Positions 10,515 through 22,711 of a DNA stretch of 64,000 nt are shown here, piece by piece. The notes beneath the pieces were generated by a model. It saw nothing but the letters and a program-made list of their open reading frames with translations, did no database searches and was not told the origin of the DNA. The position numbers and the translations under genes were made by a program. Source of the stretch: Aaosphaeria pasadenensis. Lineage: Eukaryota > Ascomycota > Dothideomycetes > Pleosporales. Within the stretch, counting starts at the first letter, position 1. Each line of letters begins with the position of its first letter. The stretch is taken from positions 124,001 to 188,000 of the forward strand of contig JAKLMB010000025.1 of the NCBI GenBank assembly GCA_022813625.1, given 5' to 3'.

Positions 10515-13500
10515 ATGTCTCAGTCAAAGGGTAACCGCCCTTTGCGTGACCAAGATAAACTGTCGCATTTGCAAAACAAAAGTCAACTAGACTCGGGATA
10601 TGATGAAGACCAAAAAAAACTATTCTTGGACCTCATGGCGGGAAGGCCTGTTGATATGGATGGCTATAGCGACGAGGTACTAGCTGCCGAGGACTATGAA
10701 GGGAGAAACCTCTTGTATCGAATTATATTTCAACTGAAGAGGAAGAAGAAGGAAAAAAACGACGTCGTCTCTCCAAGCATACTCGCCCTTGTCGATCGAA
10801 TAGTAACCATCGAACCTGAAATTCTCACTCAGGACATCGGAAACGGCACGTTACTTACCGAAGCTGCAGATTCCAGGCCTGATATCTTTTTCCGACTGCT
10901 CGATCTCCTATTACCTGATCAACTGCGTACTTGTCTAGATATATCTGGTAATGAGTGCGACCAAAACTGCTCCTTGGCACCTTTTCGTGAGCACGTCCTC
11001 ATCCAAAAATACCATCGGCACAGGATCAGCCCATCGTCTGAGCTGGACGATAAGAAAGTCAATGATCAGGATGAAATGGCAAAGGTTACAGAGATTGCAA
11101 ATGACAACGAAGCTGCATGTCTACATTATGAGATCGATGTGGACAAGGTCAAAAAAATGGACTCAAGGTTGAGAGCAGCAATCCTAGGGTCTCCAGAGAA
11201 GCTGCGCGACTGTCTACGTTTGCTCATTCGGGCAGACAATCTTGACCCTGGGTCAAATGTGACCGCTCCTCCGGTGATTCCTTTGCAGAGTTTCAAGCGA
11301 TTCCTCCCATTGTGCGCCTCGACTACTTTCGAGAGTGCAGTATCAGAAGGGTTAAGCCCACTTCAACTCGCAATTCAACTGTTCAGAGAATCCAAAGTTG
11401 ATTACACCCATCTGTTTCTGATTGTTGAATCATTGGTGGAGATATCACCTACCTCAATATACTTCAGTGCCGGAGACAATGCCGGAAGGGATAAGGGAAA
11501 AACAGCCTATCGTATGCTGGGGGAACTAGGCCTGAAGACCGGTGTGAACGAACCTGTCGAAAGGAAGAATTCTCGCCTGAAAGCAGTGGAATTACTAAAG
11601 GAGACTTGTATTGGGCTTCCGCAGGAAGACTTGGACAAGAAACTCAAATATCTCTACTCAGATAATGACGAAGGTTGTAAGTATAACCTTGCCCACAGCC
11701 ATGTCAAGTTGACAATATATGTATAATTATGCGCTGTTCCTAACTACGCATAGCAAAGCGAATAGGTCTCAACTTGCTCAGTGAGACTGAAAGGATTGAC
11801 AAAGACTACGTATCAAAAGTGAGGAATAGATCGAAAATGCATTTCGAGACCATCCTGGCTTCGGTACGGCTACCATACTGGAATCCACAACATCGAACAA
11901 CTTTTCCGCTCAGTATTTTCGAGTACCAAGCGGGGGAAATTACTAATACCTTAGCTCCAGCTGTTGACCCATACGTTGGAATCTTTGACTGGTTAAGAAG
12001 CCGAGGTGTGGGGAAGATCTTCACGGTGGAAGTCGACGATATGGGCACGGAACCACACAGCAATGCTGCGATACGGGACTGTCTCAGGCCTGAGGTGTCG
12101 AAAGGATCATACAAAGACTTGAACATTGAGGTTTTCAATTGGAAGAAACATGATATCTGCAGCCACACCGTGCTTGCCGCCGCTCCAAACGCGAGGGAAG
12201 TCTACCTGTATTCCTCTGGGAATACAGCCGTGCTCCGGGGTTGGGCACATAGTTCGGATTTCGGGCAGATGAAAAATGTACGCACTTCCAAACCCCTTAA
12301 CATAGCCGCCATGGCTAACGCATCACAGCTTGAAAAGATATACATCAAAATATACGCGACAGTATGTCTTCCCATCCTACATTCCATAGGCTCATACTGA
12401 TTACGAATTTTCCTCCAGAATGCAAGTGACTTGAAAGATTGCGAGGATTTTAAAGATGACTTCAAATGCGCTCTTGCAAGAAATTGCATGCGGCTCAAAA
12501 AGGATGACATTGAGATAAGCCTTCCTGACCCACAATCCAACCAGGATGGGAGCGGCATGAATGAGAGTAGAGACGAAAATGACCCCATTGACCACGATGA
12601 CGGCTTCCTTGTCCAAAACTCGTTAGTCTCCTTCAACCTCTGTCCGAACCTGCCTAGTAACAACATTTGACAGATTGAGTCCCGATGATTGGATTAACGG
12701 GCTGGCTCATTTCAAACAATTCGTACAGGACATGGCCAACAAGATAACAGACGAGAAAAAGCGACCAACCGTTCGAGTGGCAATTTTAGATGACGGGGTC
12801 TCGTTGCGCAGCTTGGCAGGAAATGATGAGACTGGAAAGTCCTTCCGAGGCGATAAGGTGGAGTATTGGGTAGGTTCTTGTAGCCATGGCACACAAATGA
12901 TGCAATGCATCCGGAGGTTATGTCCAATGGCCCAGCTGTACATTGGCCGGCTCGACGATTCTCGGCAGGCCGAGTATCAGAAATTTACGACTGATTCGTG
13001 TGCAAGAGTAAGTCTACCCTGAGATTACTTTACCCGTTTAGTAACATTTGTCCTCCCGTAGGCACTTGAATGGGCGGGAAGGGAAGCAGACATTGTCTCA
13101 ATGAGCTGGTCATTCAAGAAGAAGGGAGAACGCAGAGATGAAGGCGAGGACAAGTTCAATGGGCTACTGAAGACAATATCCGAAGGCAGAGATGCTGTAC
13201 TTTTCGCATCTCTTCCCGATAAGGGAGCTAACGCCAACATTCTGGAGTATCTGCCTGTTGGACATGAGAAGAGTGGCGTGATCAAGATTGGCTCAACCAA
13301 CAGATTTGGCGCCGAAGCACCGGAAAATATTCTTGCGAAAAGGGACTTTCTTCTGCCCGGCGAGGAGATCGAAGTCTCGCCAGGAGAAAAAGAATATGGA
13401 AGCTCATACGCTACAGCCTTTGCTGCAGGTCTGGCGGCTTTGATGCTCTACTGCCTCAAAGTTCATCAAGCTCTCGAGGAAGATTATAATGATCGTAAAA

Positions 13501-13754
13501 GCCCGCTAGCCTTAAATCTTAGCAATGAAGACCTTGTGAAACGGGTGAAAGAGGCCAGGAGTTTGGAGGGAATGAAGAGCATATTAAAGGTTCTGAGCGT
13601 AAAATCAGCTACCGCCCAAATTCCGGACAAGGGCTTTTTCCTCAGACCTTCTGTTGTCCTTGGGAAAAGGTTTGGCGACAACGATGGGCAGCAGATTTCT
13701 AAATTGCGGGAAATATGTTCAAAGATTCTGCCTCTGGGGGAGAACATTGCGTAA
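10515..13754 (+). CDS. Intracellular subtilisin-like (S8) protease with long N-terminal region
   Basis: Exons 10515-11676, 11754-12361, 12419-12621, 12674-13007 and 13062-13754 join in phase to give 999 aa. The C-terminal third is a subtilase fold: VRVAILDDGV (Asp697), CSHGTQM (His729) and GSSYATAFAAG (Ser884), so all three catalytic residues are present. The first 650 residues are not a classic prodomain; they have weak ankyrin-like helical pairs (SEGLSPLQLAIQLF) and a mixed segment in exon 2. There is no signal peptide, so an intracellular regulated protease is likely, unlike secreted S8 enzymes. Large intracellular S8 proteins are found near NLR-type genes in fungi, and a role in self/non-self response is inferred from the neighbouring receptor. 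The substrate is unknown. Confidence 0.87.
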
Positions 13755-14495
13755 TTGCAGGTTCCAACAGAAGAGGCAAGGCAAATGTAGAGCTCTCAAC
13801 CAAATTTGTTCTGGATCGTTAAATTGAACACATTCGCACATGACATCTAAATATAGACGTTCGGAAGCCCAAAATATGCCTACCACGAAGATAAGAAAGA
13901 GATGGTATTATGCTTCGAAGCGCGTTCAATATGTCTATTCTCAGAGCGGTAATCCGTTGTAGAATCATTGGATAGAAGCGCGCGTCAATCTCGCCCAGTG
14001 CGCCAAAAGCAAACAATAGCATTTGTTGTTATGTGCCAATCTGTCCTTAGTTTTATCGCAGTGCAAGTAGTGTATCAGCATGAAGCTATTCGGAGGCCAG
14101 GTATGTAGGCGTGAGCACTACAAGCCAGAATAAATTTCATGACAACCCTGTGGAGTCTCATCAAAATTGGCAAAGAGAATGAACAATGACAATAAAAATG
14201 CACTCTACAGTGCATCCCCCTCTCAGTGAATTATGTGCGCAAATCACTCAAAATCAATTGAAGGTAACATTTTCACCCCAAGTTACTACTTTGCACATGG
14301 ACATTGGCACCTGGCCGTTTCATCACCAGCATATCTGTGATTCAACAATGGAATGTGAATCAACTTTTTGATCATATAATGACACTTAATTCAATAGGTA
14401 CCAATCCTAGACAACTGGGTCTTCTACATCCCCAACCCAATTGTGCAACTCTTTGATTTGATCAACTTCGTTCAGGCAATCCATAGCGAGCCAAG
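13755..14495. other. AT-rich intergenic stretch
   Basis: It contains the subtilase 3' flank. No gene or RNA is recognised; the small open frames are short and lack domains. Confidence 0.5.
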
Positions 14496-15060
14496 ATGCC
14501 TGCACCCAATATCGAAGCTCAAGTCAATAGCAGTACCGGAGCAATCAGTACTCACGAAGAACATGTGGGTGCAGAACGCTTGGTGGAAGACTTGCGGTCC
14601 ATCAAGCGAGTGCTTACAAGGATTGCCATGGACTTGCTTCAATAGCGTGAGCCGTCCACTCGCCCACCGTACACGCTTCTCAATGAGGAACTTCTTCAAA
14701 AGATCAGGGCGGCATGCAGGCTCGATCTTCAGAGGAAGCTTTTGAGGCTTCGACAAATTGAAGATGAGCTGAATCAAGGCATTGTGCCCAATGAGTGGAA
14801 ACTGAAGTTGGGTTATTTAATAGCCGATGCAAAGCAGAAGCAACCGGACCTCGACATCGTGCATGGCTACATCCAGTTGTTTGAAAAAGACCTTGAGGGG
14901 ATCGAGGCGACTGTATCCAAGGTTAGGAAAGAACTTGCGGGAATCGAGACGAGTGTCTAAGCTGAAGGAGGAAATGGGATGGCTTAAAGAAGGGGTGAAA
15001 GGCTACATGATGGAGTCTGAAGATGCTGACAAGCAAATTGCAGAGCAGAGGAAGGGTTAG
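14496..15060 (+). pseudogene. Broken coiled-coil protein gene
   Basis: An ATG at 14496 opens MPAPNIEAQVNSS and continues as heptad-like sequence (VEDLRSIKRVLTRIAMDLLQ) until an in-frame TAG at 14643-14645. The same frame then runs on through NEELLQKIRAACRLDLQRK and KDLEGIEATVSKVRKEL to a TAA at 14958. The adjoining +1 frame continues the charged helical pattern (KLKEEMGWLKEGVKGYM) to 15060. One premature stop plus one frameshift in an otherwise continuous coiled coil points to a decayed gene. Skipping the TAG with an intron would remove well-formed helix. The parent family is not recognised. Confidence 0.6.
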
Positions 15061-16566
15061 ACTGGTCTGTCGACGAACTAGATCAAATGGGAAATGCACC
15101 TAGTTACTTTCTCTGTGTCTAGAACGATCCTAAAAGGAGACAATTCACTAGATTGTGGCTTAACTCTTCACGATGTGAATCAATTGGGGCCTTCATTATA
15201 TTTCGAGCTTAGTAGCTTTTCGCAATCAACGAGTAGCCGCAAATCCAATTCAATCATCCATAGGCCTCTATGGAATTTATTCCACCCACGACTTGTCACA
15301 CATCTCAATTTGTTTCTCAAAATGACCCTTCGTTAGCTGCTGCTGAGATATCGACAGGTAGTAGGTTGCCCAACCCAATTGGTGCACTTTACCTAATTTG
15401 GGGCTGATGTCAAAAGACTCACATCAAGATAAGAGATAGAGAACACGACGAAATGGGATGCTCTTGGGGTGCTCATCTTGAGAGGGAGTACTCTGTAAGA
15501 TTTCTCATTTCTTCATTTGGTATGAATAGTCAACTACCCATGATACTCACCGGACCTAAAGCTCTCGAACACATGTAGTAGGCTTTAAAAGGGATAGTTC
15601 ATACTATCTATCGAGATTAGATATAATTGCAGAGTCCCTAGAAGATTGGGATAGGATTTGGAAATCTTTGAAAAAAGGGATAGCTTGCTATTGTAGATAC
15701 GATAGTTTGATAGCTCATTCACAGTGTGCTGCGCTGCCTTTAAGCTATTAAGAAAACACACAAACATTAAACAAGTATGAGTCTTGCTTTTTGGGTGATT
15801 CGAACCTGAAAATATTGAATATAATTCATTTTAAATGATGCTAGGGTAGTTGTAAAAGATGGAAGGCAGATGTTGGTGGGTTGGCGTGTGTGTTCGGCGA
15901 ACGCCTAGGATTGTACCTGATCTGGGTCCGATTCGAAGGTCTCTACCAACCGTCTGCCTCCGATAGCTCACGCAGTATCTCGAATATCACAAACCTGTCT
16001 ACCGAGTTAATATCTAAATTTCGCGATTTGAAGTTGCTTCCTTCGTCACGATTGTAGATAGGCGGGCAGTAAGTCTGTTTATAGAGTTGCAAATGATGAT
16101 TGGCGTAGGGAGAAGTGAAATAAGTAGAATGTGATCAAATTCTAGCTAGTAGCGCCATACCCATACTATAATATATATAAACTTTAGGGTCACTGGAAAG
16201 CCCTAAGAACATCAATACTGTTGCGTATAGACGCCTCTGTAATAGGAAAGATCACAGGCACGACCCGCAATCGGTAAATAAGTAGGAAAGGTAGATATTT
16301 CTCTCTGTTGATAGGCCTCTGGAGGTAGGCGGATGATGCCTCAATCTCTCTCGGCAGCCCTGATCGATCGATCTATGCACTGCCTAGTGCCCTTCCCCAT
16401 ACATGTGGTCCCCGAATAGCCTCACCTATCCTGCTACACCACAATACTGATGATGTTGGCAAGATCGGCTTACATAGTTGCAGGCTTGCGGAAATTGTTA
16501 TAGAAGCGCAAATGTCGTGTAAGAGAGATGAGTTGAAGCGAATCATTTTCCACGATCAACCAGGCA
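15061..16566. other. AT-rich gene-free stretch
   Basis: No gene is seen over 1.5 kb. The sequence is AT-rich with many TA steps and repeated GATAG words (around 15600-15720), compatible with decayed mobile DNA, but I could not identify element ends. Confidence 0.4.
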
Positions 16567-18162
16567 TCAATCTTTCGTATGTTCGACAGCTGGTACGCCA
16601 ATGTCATGCACCCAGAACAACTTCTTGATGTAACCATCCTTGTCAGCCCTAAATTCTGCTTTCCAAAAATCTGGACCCTGGTCCACCCAGCGTCCTCGCT
16701 TCACCAACTCATTCCGAGTCTGGATCCAGGTGAAAACATCATCTTCATAATGATTCAAGATAAATCTCTCCGAGTCCAGACCTTGAAACGCCCAGTACAG
16801 TTTACCGCTGTCTTCCGTGACGACGATCTTGAAGACATGCGCAGGATCCCAATAGGTTCCAACATACTCTTTCAGATCTCTAGGCGAAGTGTCGTTCTTT
16901 TTCTCTCTGAATAGTTCTTCAGTAGTAGTTGTGTACCACTTCTCCGTGGTTGCTCGGCTCGTCTCTGCGGCTTTGACGTAGTCGTTACGCTGATCCTTTG
17001 GTACATCTAGTATGGCTTCCAGGACAAGTTGTCCAACCCAATCAGGAACGTCGTTAAGAGCCAGTGAGTTTGTGAGGACGACGATCGCTGTTTCGGTTTC
17101 TGGGACTAGCCTTACAGCTGTTAAAGCGCCTGGAAGACTGCCCTGATGGTAGAGTACAAGCTGGGATGGGACTCCTTTGCCAACAACAGGCATACCATCT
17201 GGCATGAGCGGCGGATTGCAGCCTATGTCGCCCATCGTTGCGGGGAGTTGGACCCGAGCCCAGCCGTATCCATACGAGGTTTCCGTCCTCGTCGGCGGGT
17301 TTACTGGGACTTTGGCTGACATTAGGTGTCGGACTTGCTTCAACGGCGAGCCCTCAGTTGCTGTATTCCCAGTTTTGAACTGGTCATTGAACGCCACTAA
17401 GAAGGATCTGTATAACTTGAGAAGGTCATTGACAGAGCTTCGTAATCCCCCACTGGGGCCTCCGAAAAGATCCTTCCCAGCCTGAACAGGTCCGATGGGA
17501 TTCGGCGTTCCATCGTCCAAGACTGTATGAGCGACAGCTACGTTGTCGACTCCCGCGGCAGGTGGCTTTGTCAAAGTACGCTTCAGACCCAATGGGTCCA
17601 AGATCTCGGAATGCAGCAAGTCAGACCAGTAAGAGCCTGTCAATTTCGATATGATGTGGCCGGCGATTTCATAGCCCAGGTTGTTATAGCTGAATTGGCC
17701 GCGAAATGGAAGTAATGCCTCTTGATGACTGAGATACTTGAGGCTGTCTTCTGCTGAGATCAAGACATTGTTGTTTGTACTTATGTAGAGGTTGTCGGCC
17801 CATGCCATGCCCGTACGATGAGAGAGCAGATCGGCAACAGTTGTCTGGGTATGCAGCACGTCTTCTTTCGTGCGAAACTCCGGCAACACATCCGTCACCA
17901 ATGTATCCCACTGGACTTTGTTTTCTTCTACAAGTAGACCGATGGTAGCGGATGTGAGAGCTTTCATCAAAGAACAACACGCGAAGATGGTGTCTGCATC
18001 CGGTGGCAGCTTCTTTCCGATGTCTCGAAACCCGAAGTTGGCTTGGTATACTGGCTCCCCTTTGTGAAGTACTCCGAGAGCAAGCCCAGCGGCACCTCCG
18101 ATCTTCATGATCTTCTCAATGTCTGGAGTGACAACAGTGAGGCGGTCGCGTACAGAAGACAT
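16567..18162 (-). CDS. Class C beta-lactamase-like serine hydrolase
   Basis: A single exon of 531 aa from the ATG at 18162; the frame extends upstream only to a TTG. The three serine beta-lactamase/penicillin-binding protein motifs are present: SLMK (Ser64, Lys67), YNN (Tyr159, Asn161) and HQG (His339, Gly341), the last replacing KTG as in esterase-type members. The protein therefore probably acts as an esterase, amidase or acyltransferase rather than as a drug-inactivating enzyme. A C-terminal lipocalin-like domain (about 400-531, with VGTYWDPAHVFKIVV and YWAFQG) is typical of these fungal proteins. No signal peptide is evident. It stands alone, with no obvious pathway partner, so the substrate cannot be inferred. 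Confidence 0.9.
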   Translation of the reverse strand: MSSVRDRLTVVTPDIEKIMKIGGAAGLALGVLHKGEPVYQANFGFRDIGKKLPPDADTIFACCSLMKALTSATIGLLVEENKVQWDTLVTDVLPEFRTKEDVLHTQTTVADLLSHRTGMAWADNLYISTNNNVLISAEDSLKYLSHQEALLPFRGQFSYNNLGYEIAGHIISKLTGSYWSDLLHSEILDPLGLKRTLTKPPAAGVDNVAVAHTVLDDGTPNPIGPVQAGKDLFGGPSGGLRSSVNDLLKLYRSFLVAFNDQFKTGNTATEGSPLKQVRHLMSAKVPVNPPTRTETSYGYGWARVQLPATMGDIGCNPPLMPDGMPVVGKGVPSQLVLYHQGSLPGALTAVRLVPETETAIVVLTNSLALNDVPDWVGQLVLEAILDVPKDQRNDYVKAAETSRATTEKWYTTTTEELFREKKNDTSPRDLKEYVGTYWDPAHVFKIVVTEDSGKLYWAFQGLDSERFILNHYEDDVFTWIQTRNELVKRGRWVDQGPDFWKAEFRADKDGYIKKLFWVHDIGVPAVEHTKD

Positions 18163-19185
18163 GATTGCACTGAAGTTCGGGGCAGTAAACGTTGTCAATT
18201 TGTAAAGTACTAGAACATGAGTTTTTCACAGGACTGTGGTCGGCTCGTCGGCACAGATTTGCGTGGCCACAGGATGGTGAGAGTGAGCAGGAAAAGCGCA
18301 AGGAGTAGCAATTCATTGGAAGAGCACATAAATGGGTATGAGGTAGACTGAATTACGGCCGTGGCGCGGGGGAAAGAGAGACTACAGTGGAGAGGAAAGG
18401 TCGGATCGCTCCTGCAGTGAGCTTATCGTTAACACTGTAGGGCTTGGCATGCTGTCACACAAATCACAGCACAGAGAGAGGTCAGAGCGAGACCAGAGAG
18501 AGGCCAGACAAAAGTCTGCGCGAGGTCAGAGCGAGACCTACATGCTGGAGCTGATACGTAGAGTTGCAACAAATCCACAGCAGTACACGCAGCGAGCACT
18601 AAAAGGCAAGCAGGCAAGCAGGCAGAACCATATACAGCCAAATGAGCGCCCTCAAAACTAACAAGACCTGGGGACGAGTATGCACATTGATGAGAAGCAT
18701 CTATCCATCTATTGCAGGTCGTGCCTGTGATGCTCCCCACTTTGAGGCGTCTATACGATACACTACATAGGCCAGTCGCTGGCTTGAGGCAGCTCAGTCT
18801 GACCAAATCCAAATTTGTTTCGATACTTTCATGGATGAAAGTGTCTGGCGAGATGTTTCGGACAAATTAAATTTAGAAGTGGGAACCGAAAACTTCACCC
18901 ACGGTAATAGCACAAATCTATGCAGATGGAACGATGCTGTGCCTCTGGCATCCAGGGCTGTGCTTGGTTGGATGCTAGCTCCAAGAAGACTGCAGGAAGA
19001 ACGGCCACCCCATGATCGGTGAGGCGCCTATCAACGTCAACGTGAAGCTGTGCCGCATTTTGTTCAGCTTGTGAAAAACAACAAAACTCGTCAGGCACCC
19101 ACGAAAACTGTCGAACTCCAAATCCAAGACTTCCCCTCTTTTATCAATCTGTTAAGTCACGCACAAGGCATTCCCCAACTGAAAA
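18163..19185. other. Intergenic stretch with a short direct repeat
   Basis: About 1 kb without a supported gene. The 17-mer GAGGTCAGAGCGAGACC occurs at 18478-18494 and again at 18522-18538, embedded in purine-rich sequence. It is probably promoter-side DNA of the two diverging flanking genes. Confidence 0.5.
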
Positions 19186-20371
19186 ATGGGAATACAACTC
19201 ATCGACTACAACGATGCTGGCAACATACTGAAAAACCGTCGATTGCACCGACGACTCGCTAGATGGAGTTTTAAAAGACTCCGCAGTATCTGGCATACCT
19301 TTGCGTATCCCCTGTACAAGCCGCTTAAGTTGCGCAGTCACAGAAGATGTTCTCGATCACAAAGCAGACTACTAATGTTGCCTGCTGAGATCCGGTTCAT
19401 CATTTGGGACTACGTAATGGCTAGTGGGCCCATAGCATTGTATCGATCGCAGAAGAGGGTTACTTATAACTTAATGCCAGAAAATAGCCCAGAGAGCGTG
19501 ATAGACATTACGCCACAGGCGATCCGAAAGGCAGTTGAGGTCAGGGCTCATAAGTCAAACAAGGTGCATAGAATATCGTTGCTGGCTGTACTCCAGACAT
19601 GCCAAATGATGTAAGTCGGCTCGATGAAGTTGCTTGACGACCCGCGCATGCTGACTACTGCCACGTAGATATTTAGAGACATCACATCTTCTATATCAGG
19701 CAAACACTTTCGTTTCCCTGCAGAATACGATACCTATCGACTTTTGCAATTTGGCTCTTCCTGCTCACTTGTCGCTTATAACTTCTTTCCATGTCCACTT
19801 CCAATTCCGCGAATTAGTCTACAGTTGGGATACATGCCCAGGCCGACAAGATCCAGGCCCATACAATGAAACAACATTTCATCTAGTCTGCAGACAGATC
19901 AGCCAATCTATGCCTAACTTGCGAGCGCTCTCAATCTTCCTGCAAGGACCATTAGTGCAACCCAAGACGTACGACTACATCTCGTCGTGCTTGATGAGTA
20001 TGCGGGATGGGCTCAAAGATTTAAATTTCATGGCTGTCAGATTTCCACACCTTGCCCTCGAGGAATTGGTTGCGGCCGTACCCGGGTTGTACGAAGACGA
20101 CATAAGAAGAACAAATGGGCGGCTTGATTCGATAAGAGATCGTTTTCATGTCCTGCAACCATGTGTTGGGAATGATCAGCAACAATGGGAGATAGCAGAT
20201 CTAGATACCGGGAGAGAGAAAGGTTGGAGGTTGGGTACCATGTATCAGATTGGTAATCTCGGTTTGGACAGCGTCGAGATGAGGAACTATGCTATTTTTA
20301 CGGAAGCAGAAGCTTTCGATGAACCCATAGAGAGACATGAGCCAAAGTCTTTTGATTTGACTTGGTATTGA
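19186..20371 (+). CDS. 2EXR/DUF7730-type F-box-like protein
   Basis: Two exons (19186-19610, 19669-20371) joined at GTAAGT and CACGTAG give 375 aa. After a basic N-terminus, LLMLPAEIRFIIWDYVM near residue 64 matches the F-box-like 2EXR start seen in many ascomycete proteins. LLAVLQTCQMIYLETSHLLYQ, spanning the splice junction, is the conserved TCR-like second motif of that family. The rest is a leucine-rich, poorly conserved region (MPNLRALSIFLQGPL). Such proteins are expanded and mostly uncharacterised; F-box members recruit substrates to SCF ubiquitin ligases, but ligase activity has not been shown for this subtype. The splice is well supported because the family motif continues across it. 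Confidence 0.82.
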
Positions 20372-21209
20372 AATACGATGATTGTGTGAGATGAAATCAG
20401 TCCCACGAGAACAATATAGTCGAGTCTCTCATCGGCGTACAACCTCATTAATCATGCTTGTTCTTACCCTCTTCATACTATTACAATTCCATCCTATTGT
20501 ATTTCCGTGTAATGACAGCTCAACTTGCACACTTAAAAGAGAAAGAGAGGTTTTTAGATTTCGATAGTCTGTGCACAGCTTAGGTAGAAGGAGTTCTTAG
20601 TAGGCCGGCTTGCTCTTCTCTATGATCAGAAATAATATTGACAATGGTTCTGGTTGGGTCATTCCTGGTGAAATGTTTCGATGGACCCGGGTACCAAGTT
20701 ATAAATTTATTTCTGCCTATTGTGCCCTAAACCAATCGATGAAAGATGTTTATCGCTTCAGAGATGATCAAAAGGGAGGATGGGGTATCTCGCTATGGAC
20801 AATACAAGTAATCCGCTTTTATCATGTAGTCCTGGAATAATTTCATATTCTGTTACCATATCAATATGCTTTACTCTGGACTCCTATATATAGCCAAAGG
20901 AATCGTGGAAATTTCTTCAAATCCAATTTGGTAGAGTTGGATCCGCGTTGCGCGAGGTGGCTACCTATATCCCGTGGGTATTGAGCCAACGAGGTGGTGC
21001 AACATTTTAAGAAATTCCCAACGGGTGGTACCGTGCAACATTTCCATTGAGTAGCTCAACAAGTAGTCTCATAGTAACGATTACCAAAATTCAGCTATAT
21101 ATTGGATAGATTCCTGCCGTTGACATTTTATTTCTCTTATCCTTACTATATGCAGGACTTGCCATTTTAACTAGCAACAGTTGAACATATCGACGACGTT
21201 ACTGCCACG
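20372..21209. other. Intergenic stretch between two F-box-type genes
   Basis: About 0.8 kb of AT-rich DNA containing the 3' flank of one gene and the promoter of the next. The 76-codon open frame at 20610-20840 has no domain and is not supported as a gene. Confidence 0.5.
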
Positions 21210-22711
21210 ATGAAATGGTCATCAATTGCCGCTGAGGTGCGGGCCATGATCCTTGGCGCACTGATCAAGGAACAAAACATCGCTCACTGTGCTGCTGTGT
21301 GTCGGGAATGGCAAGCGCATATCGAGAAACAGACGTTCCATTCACTTACACTTACTGTCGAAGACGTTCCGGAATTAAAGAAAATTTCACCTCGAAGCCT
21401 AGCTCACATCAGACATATTTGGTTCTGCATCAAGCTTCTGGAATGTCACTTCCCAGATGGCGACAGCTATGAGACGGAAGAGATGATGGAATCCAACCGG
21501 AAGACCGTTCAAGTTGGTGTCGAATCGATATTTGGCGCTCTTCTCAAACGTCCTGTTAATGGAGATTTGAAGCTGGACCTCAGTGTCTACTCTCCTTCCG
21601 ATTCCCAACATCATTTAAAAAATATACGTTTTGAGCCTGCCGGTTTTCCAAACATCAGCACCATCTCCCAGGAACTGTCCAGGCTGTCTGGACCGCAACC
21701 TGACTCCTATCAAGTTGGAAATGCTCCCATCATCTCAATTGAAGCCGTTGACCAAATCTTCCCCGATATTTCATTTTCAGATGATGACCATTTCTGGGCT
21801 AGAACACAGGTCCCCTGTGTTACTCATCTGTCGCTGCGGCGGCAGACACGTCGACGATGGGATCCTGTTGCGGTTAGTCAACTCATTGCCCGGCTTCCGA
21901 ACCTACAAAATGTCTGCTTTGAGACATGGAGAGAATGGGGTCGATGGTTACAGCACTGTCCAGACATCCGTAAGTGTTTCATCGTTATAATAGTATCACC
22001 CTGCTGAGAGACAGTTGCTGATTATTTTTCTCTACAGGACTGGAAAGACTATTCAAATCACTCATCCCCGCCGATTTGAAGAGAGTGACTATATTCGAAG
22101 ACGTGAATGAAACATATGCCTCTCCTAGTACAGCCTATGTTTCAGCATCTCCCGACGCACAAGACATTCGAACAGCAAATACCCGAGTCATCGGTGCACT
22201 TGCCAAAGCCAGCCTTACGCTTGAGCAGTTTTCTGCAGCTTTCATGGTCGATGCAGACCGGTTCTGGGATGCATGCCGACCAGACTGGACGTGGCGACGA
22301 CTCTCATCGCTCTCGCTCACATCCCGTGACCTGGTGCCAGACGCTTCGCCAAAGCGTATCAACGACGTGCTGCATTCAGCAGCGCAGGCAGCTGAGAGAA
22401 TGCCAAAGCTTCAAACGATGGAAATCTGGAACGGATCGCCAGGGTACGCTTCTGTATTCAGGTACAGATGCGCCAAGGCTAGAAGACCCTCTGACATTAC
22501 CTGGCGAGGGAGTTGGGAGCTGACTTTGGAAGTCAGAGTGGTGAAGGCATGGGGAACGATTTCTGCGAATGAGAATATCCAGGTCGTCAACGAGATGGTA
22601 CCATGTTCGCAATTTATTCGATCAAATGGGGATGTCATTCGGGTTCTGCAGCTCGAACATCCTGTAGCTTGCTCGGCGTGGATTCTTCAAGGTGCTGCTC
22701 CTCGCTGTTAG
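21210..22711 (+). CDS. F-box domain protein (DUF6546-like C-terminus)
   Basis: Exons 21210-21969 and 22038-22711 join in phase (GTAAGT donor, CTACAG acceptor) to give 477 aa. The N-terminus WSSIAAEVRAMILGALIK...CAAVCREWQ is a recognisable F-box helix set, with the usual Pro replaced by Ala/Ser. The remainder resembles the long fungal F-box proteins with a DUF6546-type region, including LTHLSLRRQ-like (CVTHLSLRRQ) strands, PNLQNVCFETWREW and a tail with WELTLEVRVVKAW. It could act as a substrate receptor of an SCF ubiquitin ligase, though the weak F-box makes Skp1 binding uncertain. It follows the 2EXR gene in the same orientation but the two do not look closely related. Confidence 0.82.

Noticed and set aside
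14560..14650. Intron to skip the TAG in the coiled-coil gene
   Set aside because: It would use a weak GTGGGT donor and remove helical sequence that fits the rest of the protein, and it does not explain the later frameshift.
15900..15970. TTCGAATC-like tRNA remnant
   Set aside because: A T-arm-like word is present but no matching acceptor or anticodon stem could be folded.
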